Origin: JBAZFF01 sp041653495
Lineage (GTDB): Bacteria > Patescibacteriota > Minisyncoccia > Minisyncoccales > RBG-13-42-11
Direction of reading: 5' to 3'
DNA: 50,280 nt
Assembly: GCA_041653495.1 (NCBI GenBank)
Contig: JBAZFF010000002.1
Span: forward strand, 1-50,280
Part shown: positions 1 to 7,867 of the stretch, piece after piece
How positions within the stretch are numbered: position 1 is the stretch's first letter
Layout: every line of letters starts with the position of its first letter
The notes under the pieces: generated by a model
The model's input: only the letters and a program-made list of their open reading frames with translations
Databases searched by the model: none
What the model was told of the DNA's origin: nothing
Program-made: the position numbers and the translations under genes

Positions 1-825
1 AAGTTCCTCTTTCTCGTATTCTCCCCATAGGCAGTCTTTGATGTTGATCTTTAAAGGGATCCTTGTTTCTATTCTCCCGAGCTCCCTGGAAAGAAACGCC
101 TGGTCTTTGTGGTCTGTCAGGAGCTTCCTGGTTCTTTCCGGAATCTTTTTTGATTTTAAATTTTTATAAATGTTCTCCAAAGACCCGAATTCAAGCAGGA
201 GACTGGTAGCAGTCTTTTCGCCGATGCCTAAAACGCCGGGGATATTGTCCGAGGAGTCTCCCCTCAGCCCCTTATAATCTATAAGCTGCTTCGGGCTTAA
301 TCCTCCGAACCTGTCCCGCACCATATTCTCGTCGTAAAGAATCATCTCCTTGACTCCTGTTTTTATCGCCGATACTTTCGTCTTAGCGTCCACTAATTGC
401 AAATTATCCGTATCTCCGCTTAATATTATTGTTTCCGCCTGCGGTTTCATTTTCGGAAAGTCCCTGGAAACGGTACCGATTATATCATCAGCCTCAAATC
501 CTTTTTTCTCCAAGACCAGCACTCTGAAAAGACGAAGAAATTCTTTTACCAGCGGAATCTGGGAATACAGCTCGTCAGGTGCCGCCATTCTTTTTGCCTT
601 GTATCCTTTAAATTTCTTGTGCCTGAATGTCGGGGACGGAACGTCAAAAGCAGCAATTATATAATCGGGCCTGAAATCCTTGACGGATTTTATGAAAATA
701 AGCAAAAATCCGTAAACCGCATTAACCACTTCCCCGTCTTTTTTCTTTAAAGGGGGCAGGGCATGAAAAGCCCGGTGTATAATGGAATTGGAATCTATTA
801 ATAAGAGTCTTTTTTTCTCAGACAT
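1..825 (-). CDS. polA: DNA polymerase I, 5'-3' exonuclease domain (partial, C-terminus beyond window)
   Basis: The reading frame is open from the ATG at 825 down to base 1 (275 codons) and leaves the window. It shows the FEN/5'-3' exonuclease fold of PolA: LLIDSNSIIHRAFHAL at the N-terminus, an ADDIIGT acidic motif, SGDTDNLQLV, and a helix-hairpin-helix segment LRGDSSDNIPGV. These residues bind two metal ions and DNA, and the enzyme removes RNA primers and nicked flaps. Whether polymerase domains follow cannot be seen; a free-standing exonuclease is possible but less usual. The start overlaps the end of tsaE by 8 bp on the same strand, so the two genes are probably co-transcribed. Confidence 0.9.
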   Translation of the reverse strand, partial: MSEKKRLLLIDSNSIIHRAFHALPPLKKKDGEVVNAVYGFLLIFIKSVKDFRPDYIIAAFDVPSPTFRHKKFKGYKAKRMAAPDELYSQIPLVKEFLRLFRVLVLEKKGFEADDIIGTVSRDFPKMKPQAETIILSGDTDNLQLVDAKTKVSAIKTGVKEMILYDENMVRDRFGGLSPKQLIDYKGLRGDSSDNIPGVLGIGEKTATSLLLEFGSLENIYKNLKSKKIPERTRKLLTDHKDQAFLSRELGRIETRIPLKINIKDCLWGEYEKEEL

Positions 826-1276
826 AATATTTAAGAGTTATCCTTCTTTCTTTTCTCCCCAAAAAATCAAATTCTATAACCATGGAGTCTTTGGGAAGAG
901 CGGCTTTTATATTTCTTGCCCACTCTATGGCGATTATATTTCTAGGATTTTTCAGAATGCTTTTAAAGCCAAGAGGGGAAAGATCCTTTACTCCCTGCAA
1001 CCTGTAGCAGTCCATATGATAAAAATTCTTGTAATTTCCTTTCAGCCCAAATCTTTTCAAAATCACGAATGTGGGGCTTAAAATCTTTTCTTTTATATAA
1101 AGCCCCTTGGCAAAGCCCTGGAGAAATGTTGTTTTCCCTCCCCCGAGATCCCCGTTCAGGCAAACCACCCTGGCCGATCTAGACAAGGGGGAAGAAATAA
1201 TCTCTTTTGCCAGCAGTTCTCCTGCTTTTTGGGTTTCCTCCGGGCCTCTGGTTTCGAACGTTTCCTTCTTTTCCAT
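818..1276 (-). CDS. tsaE: tRNA threonylcarbamoyladenosine biosynthesis ATPase TsaE
   Basis: The 152-residue protein has the TsaE P-loop GDLGGGKTT at residues 42-50, followed by an SPTF motif and an HMDCYRL segment typical of the family; the length is normal. TsaE works with TsaB and TsaD to make t6A37 on ANN-decoding tRNAs in the cytoplasm. It sits immediately upstream of polA with an 8-bp overlap (stop TGA at 818-820). The start at 1276 gives a complete N-terminus; I see no SD sequence. It is divergent from pilB across a 47-bp gap. Confidence 0.93.
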   Translation of the reverse strand: MEKKETFETRGPEETQKAGELLAKEIISSPLSRSARVVCLNGDLGGGKTTFLQGFAKGLYIKEKILSPTFVILKRFGLKGNYKNFYHMDCYRLQGVKDLSPLGFKSILKNPRNIIAIEWARNIKAALPKDSMVIEFDFLGRKERRITLKYYV

Positions 1277-1323
1277 TGACTTTTGGAATATTTTGAGATA
1301 ATTTTAAGTAATTTGATTTTACC

Positions 1324-2634
1324 ATGCAGGAAACTCCAAAACAAACAGTAAAAGGAATACTTCTTTCTCCGGAAAAAGCTTCTTTAATTTCCAAAGTAAA
1401 GAATACTGCCCTGCTTAAAAAAGAAATTGAGAAAGCGAAAGAAGAAACCACCAGCGAGCTCTTGGAGGCGGTGATCGGAGGAAGCATCCAAATCGGGGCT
1501 TCCGATGTCCATATGGAGCCGGAAAAAGAAACCGTCAAATTAAGAGCCAGGATGGACGGGCTCCTCCAAGACATATCTGTTTTGTCTAAAGAAGAGTATG
1601 AAGACGTCCTTTCAAGAATAAAGTTACTTGCCGGGATTAAGTTGAATGTCGAGGATCGGCCGCAGGACGGCCGATTTAGCGTTTTCATGGAGGGAGAAGA
1701 AGCTCTCCCCATAGAAATCAGAATCTCTACTTTGCCGGCGGAATACGGGGAAACTATCGTAGCCAGGATATTGAATCCTAAATCCCTGATAAGTCTTGCG
1801 GATTTGGGTTTAAGAAAAGACCTTTTGGAAACATTCAAAAAAGAAATAAAAAAGCCCAACGGAATGATTATAATTACTGGGCCCACTGGATCCGGTAAAA
1901 CCACCACCCTCTATGCTTTCTTAAAAGAAATCCAGAGCCCTGAAGTAAAGATCATAACCATTGAAGATCCTATTGAATACCATTTAAAGGGGATTTCCCA
2001 GACCCAGGTAAGCCCGGATAAGGGATATGATTTTGCCTCCGGACTCCAATCAATAATGAGGCAGGACCCAGATGTGATACTGGTCGGGGAAATAAGAGAT
2101 CCGAAAACCAGCAAGATTGCAATACAGGCCGCCCTGACCGGACACTTGGTTTTTTCTACCCTGCACACCAACGATGCAGCGGGAACGATAGCTAGGATGA
2201 TAAGTCTGGAAGGAGACATCAAGAATATAGGCCCGGCGATAAATATGACCGTGGCCCAGAGGCTGTTGAGGAAGGTCTGCCCGAAGTGCCTTGTTTTGGA
2301 AAATGTTTCAAAAGAAGAAGAAACAAAGATAAGAAAGATCCTGCCTGAAAAGACTTTGAAACAGTATAAGTTCTCTGCCAAAAGCAAAATAGCCCACTCC
2401 AAAGGATGCGAATACTGCAACTTCACCGGATACAGGGGGAGAGTCGGAGTCTTTGAAGCCTTCCTGATTGACGCAGACATGGAAAAGTTCATCTTGAACA
2501 ATCCGTCTATAGCCGATCTTCAAGAAAAGGCCGTCAAAGATGGGATGGTTACCATGATGCAGGACGGTTTCATTAAAATACTGGAAAACGTGACCACAGT
2601 GGAAGAAGTAGAGAGAATAATGGGGGAAGAATAA
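1324..2634 (+). CDS. pilB: PilB/GspE-type type IV pilus assembly ATPase
   Basis: This 436-residue secretion ATPase has Walker A GPTGSGKTTT (186-195), an aspartate box ITIEDPIEY, Walker B with QDPDVILVGEIRD, a histidine box TLHTNDA, and the CPKC...CEYC zinc-binding insert near residues 320-365. It would power pilin polymerisation at the inner face of the membrane. It is shorter than typical PilB (about 560 residues) because the N1 regulatory domain is missing; only about 40 residues precede the N2 domain (DVHMEPE). A ComEA-like gene follows, which fits a pilus/DNA-uptake role. No SD is visible and no clear promoter beyond a weak TTGACT at 1276. Confidence 0.9.
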   Translation: MQETPKQTVKGILLSPEKASLISKVKNTALLKKEIEKAKEETTSELLEAVIGGSIQIGASDVHMEPEKETVKLRARMDGLLQDISVLSKEEYEDVLSRIKLLAGIKLNVEDRPQDGRFSVFMEGEEALPIEIRISTLPAEYGETIVARILNPKSLISLADLGLRKDLLETFKKEIKKPNGMIIITGPTGSGKTTTLYAFLKEIQSPEVKIITIEDPIEYHLKGISQTQVSPDKGYDFASGLQSIMRQDPDVILVGEIRDPKTSKIAIQAALTGHLVFSTLHTNDAAGTIARMISLEGDIKNIGPAINMTVAQRLLRKVCPKCLVLENVSKEEETKIRKILPEKTLKQYKFSAKSKIAHSKGCEYCNFTGYRGRVGVFEAFLIDADMEKFILNNPSIADLQEKAVKDGMVTMMQDGFIKILENVTTVEEVERIMGEE

Positions 2635-2638
2635 AAAA

Positions 2639-2763
2639 TTAGCCGCAAAACAGGGGGCACTTAGGTGTTTGGAACGCAAAGTTTAGAACTTTTTCGAGGA
2701 TTAGATCAGCCGAAGCCAATCTATCCGTCTAAAAAAGCTCCAAGCCCCCGGTTTTAAGGCTAA
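2639..2763 (+). ncRNA. Candidate structured RNA or leader element between pilB and the comEA-like gene
   Basis: The two ends pair over about 17 bp: 2639-2644 with 2758-2763, 2647-2651 with 2751-2755, and 2653-2657 with 2745-2749, interrupted by two small internal loops. Inside are a CAC/GTG mini-hairpin (2658-2667) and a second hairpin, GGAT-AGAT (2698-2706) with ATCT-ATCC (2719-2726) around a 12-nt loop. No T-tract follows, so it is not a simple terminator. It ends 19 nt before the next ATG, so a cis-acting leader is possible. I do not recognise the family. ACGCAAAG inside the element is also found in c-di-GMP-I riboswitches, but the rest does not match well. Confidence 0.45.
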
Positions 2764-2782
2764 TCCACTATTGTACTACAAT

Positions 2783-3286
2783 ATGTCTTACCTGTCAAGA
2801 GCAGCCTTTTTCTGCTTTCTCTTTGGCTTAATACTCTTTCCCTTGTCCCTAAACTGTTTCGCTCAGGAAAAGATAGATGTAAATTCAGCCAGCTTGGAAG
2901 ATTTGACTAAGATAATCCATATCGGAGAGGTCCGGGCAAAAGAATTGATTTCCTTAAGGCCTTTTTCTTCTTTGGACGACCTGGCTAGGGTAAAAGGGAT
3001 CAGCGAAGCTAGGGTCCAAGATATAAAGAAGCAGGGACTGGCTTTTGTCAAAGACGGAAAGATCCCTATTGAAGAAGCAGACGTTCTGAAAGATCCTGAT
3101 TCCCCAACCTTGACTGAAGACAGCTCGGAATGGACAAAAGAACAAACTCCTGCTAGAGAAGAGATAGAAGATAATGGAAATTATCCAAAGAAGAATAAGA
3201 TAAATTATTCTTTAATCTCCATCCCTTTGGCGATAATCTCTGCCGGATCGGTATTATTACTTAAGAACAATGTTAAAATAAAATAG
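2783..3286 (+). CDS. ComEA-like helix-hairpin-helix protein, membrane anchored
   Basis: The 167-residue protein starts with a signal or anchor segment (residues about 7-30), then KIDVNSASLEDL and two helix-hairpin-helix units with IGEVRAKELI and VKGISEARVQDI. This is the DNA-binding module of ComEA, which pulls incoming DNA across the envelope. A polar, acidic linker of about 60 residues and a C-terminal membrane segment (SLISIPLAIISAGSVLLL) follow; this C-terminal anchor is not part of classical ComEA. I chose the ATG at 2783 over a TTG 12 nt upstream. The stop codon touches the yebC start with no gap, so the two are co-transcribed. Together with pilB it suggests natural DNA uptake. Confidence 0.8.
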   Translation: MSYLSRAAFFCFLFGLILFPLSLNCFAQEKIDVNSASLEDLTKIIHIGEVRAKELISLRPFSSLDDLARVKGISEARVQDIKKQGLAFVKDGKIPIEEADVLKDPDSPTLTEDSSEWTKEQTPAREEIEDNGNYPKKNKINYSLISIPLAIISAGSVLLLKNNVKIK

Positions 3287-4009
3287 ATGTCAGGACATTC
3301 TCATTTTGCGACAATTAAACACAAGAAAGAGGCGACGGATGCAAAGAAAAGCAAGGTCTTTTCTAAAATCTCGCGCCTTATTACCATTGCCGTCAAAGAA
3401 AAGGGGCCGAGCGTGGAAACAAACTCCCAGTTGAAACTGGCCATTGATCTGGCTAAGAAAGCTAACATGCCCTCCGACAATATTGAAAGGGCCATAAAGA
3501 AGGGCTCCGGAGACCTGGAGGGGGAAAAGCTTGAAGAATTTGCCATAGAGGCCTACGGGCCGGGAGGCACAGCTATAATAATAGAAGGGATAACCGATAA
3601 TAAGAACCGAACTCTGGGCGACATAAAACAAGCCCTTTCTCAGTACGGCGGGAAAATGGTTGCCGAAGGAGCAGTGAAATGGATGTTTGAAAGAAAGGGA
3701 ATGATAATACTGGATGCTTCTTCTGCTTCTAAAAGCAAGGAGGAAATTGAAATGGACATAATTGATGCCGGAGCAGACGATATCAGGTGGAAAGACGAAG
3801 CGATTGAAGTAAACACCAAGATCCAAGATCTGGAAAGCGTGAAGAGCAACCTTGAGGCTAAAGGTTTTGCCATAGACTCCGCCGCCTTAGGATGGGTGGC
3901 AAAAGAAGAAATCTCCCTGGAAGGGAAAGACGAAGAATCAAACCAGAAACTTTTTGAAGCGCTGGACGAGGACGACTCCGTACAGAGCATTTACTCTAAT
4001 TTAAAATAA
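3287..4009 (+). CDS. yebC: YebC/PmpR family protein
   Basis: The 240-residue protein begins with the family signature SGHSHFATIKHKK and has the conserved YGPGGTAIIIE and DNKNRTLGDIK segments; the length is normal. The family includes DNA-binding transcriptional regulators and, more recently, ribosome-associated factors that ease translation of difficult sequences. It usually lies beside ruvC; here it lies between the comEA-like gene (0-nt spacing) and a nuclease-like gene that overlaps its stop (TAATG), so translational coupling on both sides is likely. Confidence 0.93.
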   Translation: MSGHSHFATIKHKKEATDAKKSKVFSKISRLITIAVKEKGPSVETNSQLKLAIDLAKKANMPSDNIERAIKKGSGDLEGEKLEEFAIEAYGPGGTAIIIEGITDNKNRTLGDIKQALSQYGGKMVAEGAVKWMFERKGMIILDASSASKSKEEIEMDIIDAGADDIRWKDEAIEVNTKIQDLESVKSNLEAKGFAIDSAALGWVAKEEISLEGKDEESNQKLFEALDEDDSVQSIYSNLK

Positions 4010-4317
4010 TGAAGGAAGCCCTAATAAGGAAAAAGGCGGTGGAAATTCTGGCAAAAAAGGGTTTTGTTTATTGGTACCCGGCGAAAGTCCGATTTAAACA
4101 GAATGACATCTTCGGCGTCTTTGACCTTGTTTGTTGGAGGAAGAAGTCTGCTAATATCAAATTCGTACAACTGACAACCTGCTCAAACCTGTCGGCCAGG
4201 AGGAAGAAGATCCAATTCTTCATGAAAGAGAACAAGATTCCGGCCAAAATCTCGGTGGGGGTGGAAATCTGGGGCTGGAGCCAGAAGAAAAGGGAATTCA
4301 AGATAGAGGAAGTCTAA
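4009..4317 (+). CDS. Small PD-(D/E)XK nuclease-like hypothetical protein
   Basis: The 102-residue protein is coupled to yebC by a TAATG overlap. The segment DIFGVFDLVCW...KFVQLTT resembles the core of PD-(D/E)XK/Holliday-resolvase-like folds, where the D of FDLV and a later (Q/E)xT would lie near the metal; SARRKKIQFF follows as a basic helix. The canonical ExK lysine is not obvious (VQLTT instead), so it may be inactive or only DNA-binding. It could equally be an uncharacterised conserved Parcubacteria protein. A strong promoter starts 4 nt after its stop codon. Confidence 0.6.
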   Translation: MKEALIRKKAVEILAKKGFVYWYPAKVRFKQNDIFGVFDLVCWRKKSANIKFVQLTTCSNLSARRKKIQFFMKENKIPAKISVGVEIWGWSQKKREFKIEEV

Positions 4318-4320
4318 GGG

Positions 4321-4348
4321 TTGACAAGGGTCTAAAAATGAATATAAT
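4321..4348 (+). promoter_or_regulatory. Consensus sigma-70 promoter
   Basis: TTGACA (4321-4326) and TATAAT (4343-4348), both perfect, are separated by 16 bp. It is the best match to consensus that I noticed in the window. The predicted transcription start is near 4355, upstream of the 48-residue acidic protein. Confidence 0.85.
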
Positions 4349-4359
4349 AGACACAGAAC

Positions 4360-4430
4360 CAAATCAGGGGCAACTCTCCCTGAAAAAGGTCGATTACAGC
4401 TCCGCTTTAAGGCGGAGCGACGCAGTTAAA
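4360..4430 (+). promoter_or_regulatory. Structured 5' untranslated region
   Basis: The predicted leader of about 87 nt holds two stable hairpins: TCAGGG/CCCTGA, and GCTCCGC with GCGGAGC around a 6-nt loop. GTCG/CGAC near its base can extend the second stem. There is no SD sequence before the ATG at 4442. It may be a regulatory leader or a stabilising element; I recognise no riboswitch class. Confidence 0.5.
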
Positions 4431-4441
4431 AGTACAATATT

Positions 4442-4588
4442 ATGACAGAAGAAAAAGATTTGAATACATTCGTTTGTGAAGGCGAAGAAGAAACAGAAGA
4501 GAAAACAGAAGAAGTCGTAAACCAGGCCGAAGGAGAAGAAACTCCTACAGAAGAGACTCCTACAGAGGAGACTCCTGTCGAAGAGTAA
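4442..4588 (+). CDS. Small acidic protein with ETP repeats (48 aa)
   Basis: The ATG at 4442 opens a 48-residue frame ending in TAA at 4588. About one third of the residues are glutamate, there is a single Cys at position 12, and three tandem EETPT/EETPV units close the chain. It has no membrane segment or known domain and should be disordered. A consensus promoter before it and a terminator 8 nt after it show an independent, probably highly expressed unit. Function unknown. Coding status rests on clean codon structure and flanking signals; a structured RNA whose open frame is incidental remains possible. Confidence 0.65.
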   Translation: MTEEKDLNTFVCEGEEETEEKTEEVVNQAEGEETPTEETPTEETPVEE

Positions 4589-4595
4589 CGACTTT

Positions 4596-4630
4596 AAAAG
4601 AAAAACCCCCTCAAAAGGGGCTTTTCTTTT
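4596..4630. terminator. Bidirectional intrinsic terminator
   Basis: An inverted repeat pairs AAAAG-AAAA-CCCC with GGGG-TTTT-CTTTT around a short loop, with an A-tract on one side and a T-tract on the other. It can end both the acidic-protein transcript (+) and the convergent tyrS transcript (-). Confidence 0.85.
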
Positions 4631-4632
4631 AG

Positions 4633-5826
4633 TTATTTAATCTTTGCAAACTTCCTTTTCCCTACGTTTATCACGACGCCCGGAGTCAGTTCAACCTCTC
4701 CTTTCCAGTCCGTCCAAGTGTTTTCCCTTATTCTCACCCCGCCTTGGACCACCAGTCTCTTAGCTTCGCCTTTGGAGAATGCCATTTTGGTTTTGACCAG
4801 AAGATCTAATATATTCATCTTCTTTTCCTGAAAGCTGAATTCTGCCATTTCAGACGGAGCCTGTTTCTCTTCAAATATCTTCTCAAATTCTCTTCTTGCC
4901 TCTTCGGCTTCTCTCTGGGAATTGTAGGTCTTTACTATTTCAAAAGCTAATTCTTTTTTAACTTCCTTAGGGTTTCTGCCGGTTTGGAGGTCTTTCTTAT
5001 GTTGGCTTATTCTTCCGAGGGAAACATTCGTCAAATTCTTAAAATAGGAAATAATGAGGTCGTCCGGAACCGACATTACCTTGCCGAATTTATCCTTGGG
5101 GGAATCGTTTATCCATATGCAATTCCCCGAGGTCTTGCTCATCGTCTTTCCGTCGGTCCCCAATATCATGGGACAGGTTAATACGTATTTTTCTTTCTTT
5201 CTGATTTTCTGCTGCAGTTCCCTCCCCACCAGCATATTGAAAACCTGATCGCTCCCCCCGACCTCTAAATCCACGTCCATAAAAACGGAATCGTACCCCT
5301 GTAAAACGGGGTAGAGGACTTCGTGCAGCCAGACGGTATTCCCGGAAGAGATCCTTTTTTGGAACATATCCCTCTGGAAGAGCCTGACAGCGGAAACATT
5401 GGAAGCGATGTCTATTATATCCTTAAGTTTCAATTTCAAAAGCCATTCTCCGTTTTGCCTTATTTTAACCTTAGAGAAATCCAGAATATTGGAAACTTGC
5501 TTCTTCCAGGTCTTGATGTTTTCTTTTATCTCTTTCTCTAATATTTTGGGCCTGGCAGACTCCCTTTGGGAAGGATCTCCCGCTAAAACGGTTCCCGTAC
5601 CCATGACTAAAATGGCCTCGTGCCCCAAATCGGCAAATTCCTGAAGCTTTCTCAAGGGAATCGTATGCCCCAAGTGCAGATTCTTGCCCGTGGGGTCCAC
5701 TCCCAGATAAACCCTTATCTTTCTCTCCTGCATCAGCTTCTTTAGCCCTTCTTTTTTGGGCAAAACTTCTTCCACTCTCTGGGATAGAACCTCGTCAATT
5801 TTTGACAAATCTTTGCCTTTCTCCAT
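4633..5826 (-). CDS. tyrS: Tyrosyl-tRNA synthetase
   Basis: This class I synthetase charges tRNA-Tyr. The start at 5826 (MEKGKDLSK) gives 397 residues; an in-frame upstream extension to 5877 would run over the promoter and is rejected. HLGHT (residues 51-55) is the HIGH motif, KTMSKTSGN carries the KMSKS loop, and GGSDQVFNM is the tyrosine-binding region. A C-terminal S4-like RNA-binding domain (SKGEAKRLVVQGGVRI) follows. The gene is convergent with the small acidic gene and divergent from pbp; its promoter lies at 5849-5877 with a leader of about 16 nt and no SD. Confidence 0.95.
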   Translation of the reverse strand: MEKGKDLSKIDEVLSQRVEEVLPKKEGLKKLMQERKIRVYLGVDPTGKNLHLGHTIPLRKLQEFADLGHEAILVMGTGTVLAGDPSQRESARPKILEKEIKENIKTWKKQVSNILDFSKVKIRQNGEWLLKLKLKDIIDIASNVSAVRLFQRDMFQKRISSGNTVWLHEVLYPVLQGYDSVFMDVDLEVGGSDQVFNMLVGRELQQKIRKKEKYVLTCPMILGTDGKTMSKTSGNCIWINDSPKDKFGKVMSVPDDLIISYFKNLTNVSLGRISQHKKDLQTGRNPKEVKKELAFEIVKTYNSQREAEEARREFEKIFEEKQAPSEMAEFSFQEKKMNILDLLVKTKMAFSKGEAKRLVVQGGVRIRENTWTDWKGEVELTPGVVINVGKRKFAKIK

Positions 5827-5848
5827 AGAAAATAATCTTAATTTAATA

Positions 5849-5877
5849 ATTCTATCAGAAAAGGCAAGGGTTGCCAA
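5849..5877 (-). promoter_or_regulatory. tyrS promoter
   Basis: On the minus strand TTGGCA (5877-5872), 17 bp, then TAGAAT (5854-5849). The -35 box lies on top of the -35 box of the divergent pbp promoter. Confidence 0.7.
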
Positions 5878-5899
5878 ATAGGGCTTTTTTTTGTAAAAT
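5871..5899 (+). promoter_or_regulatory. pbp promoter, predicted leaderless
   Basis: TTGCCA (5871-5876), 17 bp, TAAAAT (5894-5899). Only 6 nt separate the -10 box from the ATG at 5906, so transcription should start at or next to the start codon. Confidence 0.7.
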
Positions 5900-5905
5900 C
5901 AAAGT

Positions 5906-7867
5906 ATGCCTCTTAGAAAAAATTATCTCAAAATATTCCAGAGGAATAAGAATAAAAGCCTCCTGTTTTTTATCGCAAAGATTGCCGGATTCGGTTTTTT
6001 GGCTCTTTTGCTCTTGGGAACGCTTGTTTTTATCGTAATAGCAAAAGATCTTCCCAGGCCGGAAGATTTTAACGAAAAGCAGAATGTCCAATCAACAAAG
6101 ATATATGACCGGACCGGGGAGGTGCTGCTTTATGAGATATACGGGGAGGAAAAAAGGACCATTATTCCTCTGTCTGAAGTCTCTGAATACTTGAAGAACG
6201 CCGTCGTGGCGACTGAGGACAAAGATTTTTATGATCATTTCGGCATAGACCCGAGAGGAATAATAAGGTCCGTTTTAATCAACTTTAAAATCGGCAGCGC
6301 TACCTACGGGGGATCAACCCTGGACCAGCAGCTGATACGTTCTACGTTCTTCAGCCTGGAAAAAACATTTGAAAGGAAATTCAAAGAAATACTCTTGTCT
6401 TTGGAGCTGGACAGGAGATATTCAAAAGACCAGATATTGGAATGGTATTTGAACCAGGTCCCTTTCGGACTAAACTCCTACGGGGTTGAGGCCGCCAGCT
6501 GGAGTTATTTTGGAAAATCAGCATCGGAGGTAACACTTGAAGAAGCAGCGACGCTGGCCGCATTAATCCAGAGGCCAAGCAAATATTCTCCCTACGGAGA
6601 AAACAAGAACTTGCTTTTAACAAGGAAGGACTATGTTTTAGACAGGATGGCCGAAGAAGGATACATAAGCCAGGAGGAGGCGGATTCGGCAAAGCAAAAA
6701 GAGATTGTTTTTCTGGAAAAGAAAATAAACATCGAAGCTCCTTACTTTACCTTGTGGGTGAAACAGCAACTGGAAGACAAATACGGGGAAGAATATCTCC
6801 AAAGGAACGGATTGAGAGTTTATACGACCTTGGACTGGGACATGCAACAGGCGGCGGAAACGGCGGCTAAAGAAGGTATTGAAAGAAACAAGGCTTATAA
6901 CGCGAGGAACGAAGGACTGGTGGCCATAGATCCGAATACCGGGGAAGTTTTGGCCATGGTTGTCGGAAACGGAGATTATTATGCCGATCCCTACCCAAAA
7001 GGATGCGAAGCCGGATCCACCTGCATGTTTGACCCCAAATTCAATGTGGTAGCGGGGATCGAATCAAGCGTGGGAAGACAGCCTGGATCCGCCTTTAAAC
7101 CGTTTGTTTATGCAACCGCATTTAAGAATGGTGCTACGCCGGATACGGTCGTGGTGGACGAACTGACCAATTTCGGAATCTGGGGAGAAGAAGAATACGT
7201 TCCTCAGAACTATGACGGCTTATTCAGAGGGCCCGTCACCTTAAGAACCGCTCTCGCCCAGTCTTTAAACGTTCCCGCCGTAAAAGTGCTTCTGGAAATA
7301 GCCGGACTGGAGGAGTCCGTCCAGACCGCAAAGGATATGGGTATTGGCACTCTAAACGCTCCCTACGGACCGTCTATAGTGCTAGGAGGGTGGGAAGTCA
7401 AACTATTGGAAATGACTTCGGCCTACGGGGCTTTTGCCAACGACGGAATGCATGTGCAGACTTCGGGCATTTTGAGGATAGAGGACTATAAGGGGAATAT
7501 TATTGAAGAAAACAAAAAGAACCCAAAAAGGGTCTTATCCAGCAATGTTGCCAGGACGATAAACGATATTCTCTCGGATAATGAAGCCAGGGCTCCGATG
7601 TTCGGATATTATTCAAGCCTTTATTTTGCGGGGTACGATGTCGCTGCTAAAACCGGGACAACGGAAAACTATAAAGATGCTTGGGCTATAGGATATACTC
7701 CTTCCATCGCTGTCGGAGTCTGGGTGGGGAACAATAATGCGGAAGAAATGTCCCACCAGCCTTCAGTGGTTTTATCAGGTTATATATTCCACCGTTTTAT
7801 GGAACTGATCTTACCGACCCTACCGAACGAAACGTTTGAAGAGCCCGTCTACACTAGTTCGTCTTAA
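5906..7867 (+). CDS. Class A penicillin-binding protein (transglycosylase/transpeptidase)
   Basis: The 653-residue bifunctional peptidoglycan synthase has an N-terminal membrane anchor at about residues 22-47. The GT51 glycosyltransferase domain shows EDKDFYDHFGID, GGSTLDQQLIR (usually GGSTITQQ) and EWYLNQVPFG. The transpeptidase domain shows SAFK with Ser395 and Lys398, SLN, and KTGTT at 582-586. It polymerises lipid II and cross-links the stem peptides outside the membrane. It is shorter than E. coli PBP1a, as is usual for small genomes. The mRNA is predicted leaderless, and the 3' end overlaps the convergent dnaN by 14 bp with no terminator between them. Confidence 0.94.
   Translation: MPLRKNYLKIFQRNKNKSLLFFIAKIAGFGFLALLLLGTLVFIVIAKDLPRPEDFNEKQNVQSTKIYDRTGEVLLYEIYGEEKRTIIPLSEVSEYLKNAVVATEDKDFYDHFGIDPRGIIRSVLINFKIGSATYGGSTLDQQLIRSTFFSLEKTFERKFKEILLSLELDRRYSKDQILEWYLNQVPFGLNSYGVEAASWSYFGKSASEVTLEEAATLAALIQRPSKYSPYGENKNLLLTRKDYVLDRMAEEGYISQEEADSAKQKEIVFLEKKINIEAPYFTLWVKQQLEDKYGEEYLQRNGLRVYTTLDWDMQQAAETAAKEGIERNKAYNARNEGLVAIDPNTGEVLAMVVGNGDYYADPYPKGCEAGSTCMFDPKFNVVAGIESSVGRQPGSAFKPFVYATAFKNGATPDTVVVDELTNFGIWGEEEYVPQNYDGLFRGPVTLRTALAQSLNVPAVKVLLEIAGLEESVQTAKDMGIGTLNAPYGPSIVLGGWEVKLLEMTSAYGAFANDGMHVQTSGILRIEDYKGNIIEENKKNPKRVLSSNVARTINDILSDNEARAPMFGYYSSLYFAGYDVAAKTGTTENYKDAWAIGYTPSIAVGVWVGNNNAEEMSHQPSVVLSGYIFHRFMELILPTLPNETFEEPVYTSSS

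Noticed and set aside
1179..1907. Long open frame antisense to pilB and tsaE
   Set aside because: It is a reverse-strand shadow: low-complexity Ser/Leu composition, no known domain, and fully covered by confidently assigned genes.
2639..2763. c-di-GMP-I (GEMM) riboswitch
   Set aside because: ACGCAAAG is present, but the GCAAAAC segment lies in the terminal stem rather than opposite it, and the downstream conserved elements do not line up.
2639..2763. SRP (4.5S) RNA
   Set aside because: The size fits, but the conserved apical loop with GGAA and AGCA segments is not present.
2771..2782. TTG start for the ComEA-like gene
   Set aside because: An ATG 12 nt later fits the signal peptide better and no SD supports the TTG.
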